Source: Hybos culiciformis (Eukaryota > Arthropoda > Insecta > Diptera > Hybotidae). Taken from it: 64,000 bases of DNA. Shown one piece after another: positions 32,376 to 44,300 of this stretch. The notes under the pieces were generated by a model that made no database searches, was not told the DNA's origin, and saw nothing but the letters and a program-made list of their open reading frames with translations. The DNA lies in assembly GCA_964007475.1 (NCBI GenBank), contig OZ023274.1, positions 100,325,322 to 100,389,321 on the forward strand. The letters are read 5' to 3'. The first letter of the stretch is position 1; each line of letters opens with the position of its first letter. The translations under genes and the position numbers were made by a program.

Positions 32376-35300
32376 TTAAGTGCGATCGTCCTTTTTTACG
32401 TGCAATCCCATCTCCATATTAGTACGAACAGTTTTTATAACATTGTGTGTTTGAACAATTTGCTGGCGAATCTGTTTTTGGGTCTCCTCTTTCATTTTAT
32501 TTGAAGTGCGCAACTGTTTCAATGTTTCTTTTAATTGACGTTTTGTGCGTTCTAGTTTTTGTTTCAAATCAATATTTTCAAGATATACCTTAGAGCAATC
32601 ATGATCAGAATCATGAGTTCCAACAGCTGAATCAGTTTCTTTTTCGCATAAAATTGTCGACATTGGAAAGTTATCAATATTCACATTATTGGATGTATTT
32701 TCTTTATTGTGACCTAAAACAAATATAGGATCAAAAACATTATCATTCTAATTTTCTAAGAGAAGAATAAAAAAAAATACTTGAGAAAATCACCTCAAGT
32801 TACTAAATAGATAATATTTGTATCTAAGGTTTAAGTTCCTATCGAACAGAACAATTATGTAAATCAAAATTTGGGAATTAAAATTAATCTAACGAGTTTT
32901 TATAAAATTACGATATTAAATAATATTTACCTTCACTGGAAGATTTTAGAATTGACTTTGATTCTAAAGTTACATTTAAATTTATTTGTTGAGTCTTAGC
33001 TGTATCAATGCCATTTCTACCAGTATCACTCTCTATTCCCAAATCAGGTGATGTATTATTTAATCTTTGTTGTTGATTCCTCAAATCATTTTGAGGATAA
33101 ATTGCATTTAGTTCCTCTGAAGTATATCCCTGATGCGTCTCGGTACTTTGATTTAATATTTTTTTTTGTATACAATTTCCCTGCTCTAAGAGTTCAATTT
33201 TACGTTTTAATTCCGATTTTTCTTTCTCTATAGTCTCTAACAATTTCACAGAATCTTGAACTTTTTGTTCGAGATGCAACTTTTCTTTTAAAGCTTTAGT
33301 TCTATCTAATACTGCTTTAGAAGATGATAATGCAGCTTCATCTAATGATTTTTTTAAAGAACGAATTTGTTTTTCGTTTTCAATTAAATTAATCTTTAAT
33401 TCATGTTCATTTTCATTCAAATAAAGAATTTGATTTTCTGACTCTTCCAATTTATTTTTAATTATCTTTATTTGTTGTTGGAAGTGCTGTTCGATTTCTG
33501 ATTGTAACTTTTTAAGCTTTTCTTCTTCCAAAATTTGTAATGAGTTTAATTCTTCTTCCATTTTTTGAATTTTCAATTTAAAAGTTTCAATTGATATTTG
33601 CGATGCAGAATTTTCTAATACAAGTTTACTTCGGTCTTCTTGAATTTTTTTTGTTTCTAAAAGAGTATTTTCTAATGTTTTTTGTATTTCGTAATTCTTT
33701 TCTTTTAATTCCACTATTTCCATACTCAAATTTTTACATAATTCTCGATAACTTTCCAATTCACGATTAATTTCAATATTCCTTAAATTTTCTTCTTTCA
33801 AGCGATTATCAGCATCGACTAAATTACTTTGGATTTTCAAGATTTTCTGATCTTTTTTCAGTAATATTTCCTCCAAGTGTTGAATCCTTTCAGACTTGGA
33901 CTTAGAACGACGAACAGTTGAATCATTAGTTACATTTAAATCACTCGAAACGTTTTGGTTATTTTTTGATATTCTTTTGCCAGAATTGATGCCTAGAACA
34001 AAACAAAAATTTATTTAAATATTCGATATATTTTTTTTTTTTGTTTGCAAAATCCTACAAATTAAAAACTGAATTTGAAAACTTTTCTAACTCCTTATCA
34101 TAAAAAAAATTAATAATAAAATAATTCTTCTCATACATACTAGTACTATAATACCAGCCTACCAAGTACCAAACATTGTATTATTTTTAGTTTGTGATTA
34201 GTTTTTGGAAACGTTTAATTTAAGATATTTATAATGCAAAACCACTTTAAAACCATAAATTTTTTTAAAACATCAGAAAATAAAAGGACGGTTTTGTAAA
34301 AATCGATTAACCTTTTATAAAAATAGCTATGTTGCCGACTAAAAAATATACTAAAAAAACTAGAAAAATTTAAAAAAATAAGTTTTTTTGAAAATATAAT
34401 AATAGTATTTTAAATTCTTGAAATATTTTTACCTGTTTTTGTGGTATGTTTGTCAACTATTCTATTTTAGTAATTTCTCAAATTTTTTTTTTTCCATAAA
34501 TCAAGAAATTAAAGAGAAAAACCTAGCTAATAAATTTAAAATCAAATACTTAATAATATCAAATACTTATGATAATATTAATGAAATGAACATGTAAATA
34601 AAATTCTATGTACATATAAGCTATAAATGAGTGAAAATAAAAACAATAATAACAATAAATTTACAACTAACAGAGTCGTTTCTATTGTTGATTTAGTTAA
34701 ACTTTGTTTGATAAAAGTATGAACATTTTTTTTTTGAGAATTTTTATTTTCAAAAACGAATGGAGACATAAATTTTTTTTATTAATTAGTATTAGTAGAA
34801 AGTTTGAATCAATTTTTAATACAGGGAAAAGTATGGTATTAGAGTATAATCCAAAAAAAAATATTACGTGATATTGGCTCTTCTAATCCTATTCTTGCTA
34901 ATGAGACATTACGATCAGGTTCAGACCAGGTTTCAGATTCGGATTGATTATCCGCAAAGTTTGTTGGCAAGCTGCGCCGATCTTTTTTCATTCCTGAATC
35001 TGATTTCCGCCTTTCTAATTCTTTCTTCAACTGTTTTATTTCGATTTTCAATTCCTCGACATATTTGGAGTCTTCAATATGATTTACATTCATTTTAAAT
35101 AAATCTTCATTAGAATTGAAGGTTTTCTCCATAACTTTAGAGTTTTCAATATTGCTTGCAGCTAAAAAGTTGGATAAGTCACTTAACTGCAGCAAACTAG
35201 AAGCATTCATTGATGTTTCTAACGGACCGCGTTGATTCAAGCTTTTTGATAAATCAAGACTAGTATCAACGGCTTTTCGGATGGCTCTACGATAATCTAC

Positions 35301-38300
35301 AGGCAACGAACTATTAACATAATCTTTATTAAGAAGTGAATCCAAAAAACCAGCCAATTCTTGTAATCTAATTGTTAGACCTTGACAAATTTCAAACCAT
35401 TTTTGTTGCCAATTATCTGACTGTTCTGCATTATCTTTGGCAACTTCTATTTCATCTTGCAATTTTTTGATAATTGTTTCCGTAGAAGATCTTCTTGCAT
35501 TTTCAGCCAGCGTTTGAATTAACTTATCGACTTTGATTTGTAATTTTTTATTTTGTTCTAACGCATTATGGTATTCAGACTCAGTGAATGACTGTTGCAA
35601 CTGACATTCTGACCCCAATTTTGTTGGAGATGTTAGATTTATGTGTTGAGCGGTAGAGCAATTTAGTAATTTAGTTAATCGTTCAATTTCTCGATTCTTT
35701 TCCCACAATTCCATATTAATCAATGTCTGAAAAAAAGTTTCAAGTTCAATGAAGAAAAATATTATTTATTTTTAGTTTAATTAAAAGATATACCTGTAAG
35801 TTATTTGTTTTCTTTTTATTTTCTTCCTTTAATTTTATAATTTCATTTTGTTTCTTCGCTAACCTATTTCGTAGAGTTGCGATATCTTCAGAAGTCTCTG
35901 TATCACTAAATGATCTCGATTTGTTGATTTCTGTAGTCTAAAAAATCATCAAATTTGTTAAATTTGAATTTTAGTGAGTGAAAATTTCGAAGAAATAAAA
36001 CTAGTTAAAGAGTAAAGGAGTCTCAAACTTCTAGAAAATACATATAATGCCAAAAGATATGTAACAAAAGTAGTCTACATAAATCAAGCTATAGAATCTG
36101 GACGTTAAGAAGAAAACTAGAAAGCGTCTAGTTTTCTTCTTAACGTCAATTGTGCATTGCCACTTACGTAATTGCAATATTTGTGGCTAATCAGAGCATG
36201 TTCTAATATCAGTTTTCCTCAACCTCTTTAGGAAAGCATCCTATCGATAAACTTCAGTCTGCGAAATAAGTTAGAAGAAGCAGGGAGGACAAAACTTAAA
36301 AAGTTCCCAAGGTATTTCAAAATTTCTGAAAAGGTAAAACCAATTAATTATATTATATAACTAGCTGTACCCGGTCACCCGTTGCTATGGTTCCGAAGTA
36401 ATTTTTTCCTTGGCTACTGGTTATCCAAGAAATTTTAAATTTTTTGGCAACTGCGGCTTGAAGAAAAAAAATTGCTGCGGCTGGAATATGGTACAAAAAC
36501 CTGTCACAGGTGTGAAATCTATATAATAGTAGATATATAAAAACACCAACATATTCGAACGCAACGTTGTGTATTAAAGTAATCAAACAAACGGATATTT
36601 ACCTACAATTTTATTTATATACATAGAATCAAAACAAACAAGTCATGATATAAGTTTGCTGAAGATAGTACTCTAAAAAAACGGAGGCTTTGGAACAAGT
36701 CATAACTTTTGTGGAAAAATTATGGAAAATTTGACCTTGGCAAGAAAATTAGAAGCAACAGAACACCATGCTATAAAAAAAAAACTATTAAAAATTTGCA
36801 CATGAACAATGTAAAACTTCTATTAAAAAAAACATATTTCTTCTGGAATTTTAGATTTATTTGCAATACATATAATAAATTTTTAATTTGGGAGATGATT
36901 CTCAATGATTTCTTTTTCCCTTTTCGGAATTATGTGGAATCGAATAGCCTGTTGCAAACTCCCTTTGCAAAAAGTAGGTCATTAAAGTGAGTAATAAAAC
37001 TCACTGTGATCTTTACAATGGTTAGTTAGTAAACGAGTGAACCTATTTCACATTGTAAGATAAAAATTTTTTTTGCATTACAACCAATAAACTTTAATTT
37101 CATAATACTTATAAGCTAGCATTAAAAACTATACAAATATTTATAACAAATTATCTATAATAAATCATTGAATCAGACTAATTAAATATATATATATATA
37201 TATATATATTTATGGAATACAGAAAAATTAAAACAAAATCTTGATTTCATTAATTTCTTCAAGCAATTTTTCAGTTAGTTTCAAACACTTTCAATAAAAA
37301 AAAAATCAAAAAGAATTTCAGAGCATCGTTATTTTAACCACATTTTGTAGAATTATATTACCTCTTTTGCATGATTTGAATCGTTATTCCATGGATTCTA
37401 CAAAAATAATAATATTAACAATATTTATCATTCAAATAAATGAAAATAAAAACGTTTGAAATCAAAAATAAAATGGAAAATATTTTACCTTTTTCAGTTT
37501 GGAATTTTCACGTTCTAATTTTTCAACTTTTAAAAATAATCCTTGAGTCAATTTTAAATTTTTCTCATGATTTATTTGTTTATCTTTTAATTCAGTTTGC
37601 AAATCATCTATCAGACACATTTTATCAGCTAAATGGGATTTTGTTTGAACCAAGTCTTCGCGTAATTTCTGTACCTAAAAGAAATAAAGAGTTAATGAAG
37701 AAATAAAAAACATTCAAACTTTGTGGTTTAAAATATTTAAACTTTTTTTTACGGATGAAGAAACTAAATTTAAAAAATAAAATTTTACCAAGTGCATTAT
37801 TAAATTAAAAAAAAAATTATGGTTATCTGTCGCCCTATATACCTTTCTTTTTAAGTTGCTTTTTCATTAGTCGGATAAATTTGAACAGAAATACAATATA
37901 AACAATATTCAAGCTAAAAATTTCAATAAAATTAAAATTAATTCGCAAACTGACAATATTACTGGCTTTTCACAATGCGAGTGCTAATTTAAACTTACCG
38001 CATTTTTAAGCGGCTATAGTTATTTCCTGCAATATGCGGAAAGAGATAAAATATTTCCACAATAAGTCACAAAAACTTCAATATTTACAATAAAGAAAAT
38101 TTTGACTGAACGAGTCTAACAAATGAGTACCTTTATTCATTGATTTTGAAGTATTTCTTATTTGTTAATCAATTTGTGTTTTATTAAATATATTTTGTTT
38201 TGTTATAAATATTTGGTGTTGTTATTAAGATTTATTGTGTTCTTACAGAAAAATAATTTGACACAGTGAAAAGCCCAATAAAAAAAATTTATAATGTTAC

Positions 38301-41300
38301 ATTTAAAATGTCTTAGCGTTACGAAATTCCTTATCCAATTTAAAATGAATTGGTACCACAATAATCCTGAATAAATTACAACATTGTGCTTAAATCTTAA
38401 ATAACGTTTTCTTGCGATAAATTTTCGAACAGCTGATTGAATAATTACTATAGATTTTTGTTTTTTATTTGTTAACATTTGTTCCAAAAATGCAATTTCA
38501 CCAGCTCTTAAAAATATTAAAGTTCGACCAAAACGATACTTTTCTGGTTCCGTTATCCATTTTTGAAGTATTTTTTTAGAGATTGATTTTTCATCATTTT
38601 CTTCATTACAATCTTCTTTGTGCAGCAATTTATAGCGATTATAAAAATCTATATTTAAAAATAGTTTAAATTTTTGAATCTAGTTTTTGAAGTACATATT
38701 CTAAAATAGATTTAAATAGAAAAATGTGACTCTACAAATAAAGAAAAATTTATTAGTATAAATTTTAAAATGGATAAAATAATTGACTTTTAAAATATAT
38801 TAATAAGAACTCTCAACCATTTTAATTAAATAACCGGAAAGTTCAAGAAACTGAACTTTTAAGAGTCACATTTAATCTTGATACATTTTAATTAAAGTAT
38901 TATATTTATATTTTTTGTTTATAGACCTGTATATGAACAGCGAGTTGGATAACTTTGAGCTGAAATTCGAATTGTTTCAAGAATACCACAGGCTCTTAAT
39001 TGTTGGACAATTCTTTTGCTATCCCATTTAAAAGGAGTTTTATCATCATTAGGTATAATACATCGAACATAATGTGGCATTGTGTTGTTTAAATTCGCTA
39101 TCAATGAATTTAAACTTTCTCGAAATTGAGATCCAACTGTTTTTTTACGTTGTATTTGATTATCATCGAATGTCTCAAATGAATGTTCCCGAAATTGAGA
39201 TGTAACATTTTTTCGAAGCATTGTTTGATAATCATCAGTTTCAAAAAATTGCATTAATTTTTTACATATTTCAAGTTTAGATTCTCTTATAACTTCTATT
39301 AATTCTGGTGAAATAGTATCCCGATTTTTTTCCAAAAAATTCATTGCATTATATTCAACGACGCCAGAAAAATGTTCAATGTAAAAATGCTTTTTACCAA
39401 ATTTTGGTTTCACAAAATGTGCATACCTTTCGTCACATTGTTCAATTAATTTTTCAACCCATGATTTATCAGATCCCTTTGGTATTTTGCATTCTTCATC
39501 GAGTAAATCTAAAATTCCTATTCTCGATTCAATTAAATTTATACATGGTTCATTGTCATAAAATTCAATCATTTCCCATGGTATTCCTTCTTTTAAATAA
39601 TCTATTTGCTCAAGTTTAAAAACATATTGAATAAATTGTTGTTGTAATTTTTCATTAGCATAATTTATGCAAAATTGTTCAAATGAATTCAATTCAAATG
39701 TTTCGAATCCGTAAATGTCAAGAACTCCGATAAAAATAGGGACTTCATTTTTACTGAAAAATTTAACATTTTAAATTTTTATTTATTCTAATTTCATGAA
39801 CCTTATGAAAAATAGTCAAGAGCGTCCTCTTCCTTGAAAATTACTAATTTTGTAATTCTTATCAAAATATAAATTAATATAATGTTGGGGCTACACAAAA
39901 TTCAATTGCATTTGGTATTCGTCAGCCATAGCTTAACAAAAAAAATATTAACTATATGTCAAATATCTATTACTTATTCTAACAAAAAATAAGAAATTCT
40001 AGAGAGTTTCTAAAAGAGCATTCATTGTTCAAAATATACTGGTTAACAATTTAAAAGGGAAATATAGTGGTTAACAATTTGAAATTGTAATTTAATTTCG
40101 GAAAGTAGATACAATATACCTAGTTTCTCCTAATGCTTTATGTAGTCCAGGAAATCGACACTGTTTTTCAACATTCAATAAATTCATTTTTATTATCTAA
40201 TCTAAAAATTAAAAAAAATTGCTTTAAGACTTTTCACGAAATATAATCGGGAAAAAAACGAAAATGTATTACAATAGTAGGTCATATGTGTATAAAAAAT
40301 ATTTTTAAATACTTATTTTATTTAAAATTTAAAACGATTCTAAAGAAAACGTGGATTGGTAATATGCGGACTACATTGACCACGGTATTTATTGAAACTA
40401 CTTTATCGCTTTATGGTCAACTGAATTTTTTTCCAGAATAAGATATTTTTGAGAATTATTAAACTAAATACAGTATTATGGTTTTATTTATATTTGTTGT
40501 TTTAATTAGTGAAAAAATAATTCTATTTACCTACTATAGCTTAGAAGTTCGTTAATACTTGTAACTATGTAATGGAACAATTTTTCATATAAATATTTAG
40601 CTAAGGCATCTTTTCTAGCTTCAGCTGAGAAAATATTATTTGGTATCAATACATTTTCAGATTTTGATTTAATTTGTCTACTGATAAGCCAATGTCGAAG
40701 TGTTTCTTTGTCAATCTGAAGTAAATCACTCATTGAACTTAGACTCACATCATTGAATTTAATATCACAAACATTTGATTCTGCTTCGTGTGAAAGTTTC
40801 TTATTTATAAATTTTATATTTCCTAAATGTAAAATTCCAGAAAGTACTTTAAATATTTCAACGATTTCATTTTGCGAATAACCTAAAAATTAAAAATTTT
40901 TGAATAGGATTTCGGAAATTTAAAAATTTTCATACGAATTGGTCAGATGTGGATAATTTGTATAGGTACTTTGAAATTTTTCTAAAGAACTTTACAATAA
41001 CGAATAAAGGTTTTGGAAAATCTCGATTGCGATTCTACGAAAATAGACATATTAATTCATTAATTTTATATTTTGTAGGTAAGTTGCTAAAGGTGATAAT
41101 AATTCAACTGCCTTATTCTTAAAATTTGACATTTATAAAACATTTTTTTCCTTTGGATATGTTCTGTTGAAACGCTCTTTAAGACTTTTTGGCTGAGAAA
41201 ATTGTTCTTTTTATCAATCGGGAATTTTCAGTTACAGAATAAGCAAAAGAAATAACAATAAATGTTTGTCTTGCCTAAAATTTGCAAAGTATTTAAAGTT

Positions 41301-44300
41301 TCTTTGAATTGCTCAAAATCCGAAACATCAGTAACTGCCTCTGCATGTTCAATATTCAGATATTTGAATTCTTCTGCTTCAGTTAATTGCAAATCTGGAA
41401 ATAAGGAACGACCACTACACAGTTGATAAAAAATATGATAATTTCTTTCTCTCCTAGCATGATAAACTACCCGAGATTTTTCTAATAAATATGTTTCCAT
41501 TGGAGCTCCAACTAATTGCATAGCATGCCCATTACTTTTAAATATTAATTTTGTAAACTTTCCGAAACGAGAACTATTATCATTTCTTTTTGTTTTGGCG
41601 TTTCCAAATGCTTCCATTATTGGACTGCACGCCAATACTTTTTTTTCAATTTTTGATTCAGTTTCACTGCCAGAAACCATTGCAAAATACCTCATTGCAT
41701 ATTTTGCTGTAACTGTTTTTCCAGCTCCAGATTCTCCCGATATTATAATACTTATATTTGTTTTTTTTAGCTCTAACTTTGAATATGCTTCTTCCGCCAC
41801 CGCAAATATATGTGGATCTAAATTATTTTTTTGTTTACTATTTCGATAATTTGTCATGAATTCAATTCCATAAATTGATAAATTATAATATGGATTTATT
41901 GCAACAAGAATTATCCCACAATTTGTGTAAATGATATGTTTCTCACAAAATCTAACTTTAAGATTATGAAGAACAGCTGGCTCATGTAAATATGATAACG
42001 ATACGAGATTCTTCTCACCATCTAAAATTTCGGGATTGCATAGCGGTGGTAATGCGTTTTCATTTTTTATCGGTAAGATATAATTTAAGCCAGATATTGG
42101 ATTTTTAATTTGTAATTTTGTATCACTCAATTTATAATTTTGATTTACAACAAAAATTTCCCATATGTTCTCTCTACTAGGAACCCAAATTTTTGCTCCT
42201 TTGACATAAAGTATTTCTTCTGATTTTGGTTTTGACATTCTTTAAATTTTGTTTGCCCTAGTGTCGTCCAAATTAAATAAAAATTTTTACAAATTAATTT
42301 TTAATTTTTTTTTAAATTTTGATTTAAAAGAAATGAAAAATAATTTAATTTTCAAATGATTGAACACTTTGTTTTCATCATTGAAAAAAAATGATTAAAA
42401 GCGATGTACATGTATATAAATATTTATGTATCAATTTATGTATCTATGTTAAGCAATGTATGATTGTTACTTATGATGTTATTGGATTACCAAATGTAAT
42501 ATCGATATATTACTTATTAAAATCTAGCCTTTTGAGGTACGCAAAACCAAATACCGCACTTCTTCTGTAAAATAATTTCTGGTAATTGTAGAAGAGCTAC
42601 TAAATCTATAAACAAATCTATTGACATAAACTAATTCAACTTTATTGAAATTTCATAATTGCATTGAAAAAAAAAACTTTTTCAGTTATTTCATTTTCTT
42701 AATTTAATTTTTATTTATAGATTCCATTCTAAACATGTAACTTATATATCTTTTGCCTTAATTACGTTTAAATTATAAACTAGATACTGGAAATATTTAA
42801 TTAATTTGATGCCTTTTTTATAATAACAATAAAAAGATTTATTTCAGCCATTATTGATATTCAATAAATTTGTGAAAAAACGTTCATAAGCGTACAAATG
42901 GGTGCAATCAAGAAAATTGTAGGATGAGTAAACATTCTATTACGCTTACGGCTTTATTTAATTATTTGTTAATTTCGATTATTGTTATATCTTCTCTATA
43001 AAAATTTATTTGTTCATGTTGTTTGTTTCCATATTTTAATTTTTTATTTTCTTTGATAATAATTAACTTTGGGATTATTGAATTGATTTTATAGTAGGTA
43101 CATGAATCTATTTTTCATATAAAGCCTGAAATCGGTTACAAATTATTGCGTAACAAAATATACCTAATACGTACAAATTGAAAAATGGAAAATCGTTTAG
43201 ACTGAAATTCATAATTTTCACTGAGGAACAGATACTTATATTACGTAATATTAGTACTTAGATTTGATTAAGCAGGCGGTGATTTCCCAGACTTCTCATT
43301 GCACTTATGCCTATTGGCCCATTGTACTTATAATAATGTATGTAAATTATAAAAATAATCATTACTTACAATTCTTATTCTATTTTTAATCATTTATATC
43401 TGTGATTTATATACTTAGTTAATTCAAAACATTTTTTTGTAAAAATTTATTTCATTTGGTATTTTTTTTTTTAAATTTTCAATATTTACTTCTAATTTAT
43501 TTGAATTTCCTTGACATTCAGAAAGAGAACTAAATTTCTGTGAAAAGCGATTTAAAAAATTTTTGAAAATGTAATTTAAAACAAAAAAAAAAATATACAC
43601 TTTCAACGCTTATTTTTCTGATAAATATAAAATAAAATTTTTAGTTGAAATTTATCTTCACAATATCGTTAAAGTGAACGATAACATCCGTAAAAATTAC
43701 GATATTTCAATAAACATAATTTAAAAAAAAAAATTTCTTCTTTTTTATTAAAGTTTTTGGCATTTGTTTACATACATAAGTCAAGGTCACAAATTTTCCA
43801 CTAACAAATAAATAATAACAAACTATAATATACAATAGAAAAAAAATCACATTCACAATTCAATAATTTTAATTATTTTTTGAATTTATCGTAAACATAT
43901 TGAATTCCTTTGTTAAATAAATTTCCCTACAAAAAAATTATTTAAAATTAAAAACCAACATATTTTCAGTACGAAAAATTTTACATTTTTAATTTTAAAA
44001 AATAAATATGTAGTGGTATTCTCTAACACAATTTTTTTAAATTAAATTATTACAAAATTAAGTCAAATAAATTACAATTTTTTTTTGTTTTTTCTTCATT
44101 AATAAAATTAAAAATGTAAAATATAAACATGATTAAAAAATAAATAAAAAATCCATATTTGATTTTATTCATTAATTTATTCAAATTCATCGTTACCTCA
44201 TTCTGGAAATTCTCTTGAAATTTAGAATTATCAAAATCTAAACTATTATTTTGACGACGACGATCATTTTTTAAATCAATTTTTGTTAAGCATTCTTCAG

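Noticed and set aside
32376..37674. Coiled-coil exons as the tail of the nested myosin
   Set aside because: They join in phase to the cnn exon ending at 46125 and carry centrosomin-type motifs, including a CM2-like end; myosin exon 4 stops before them.
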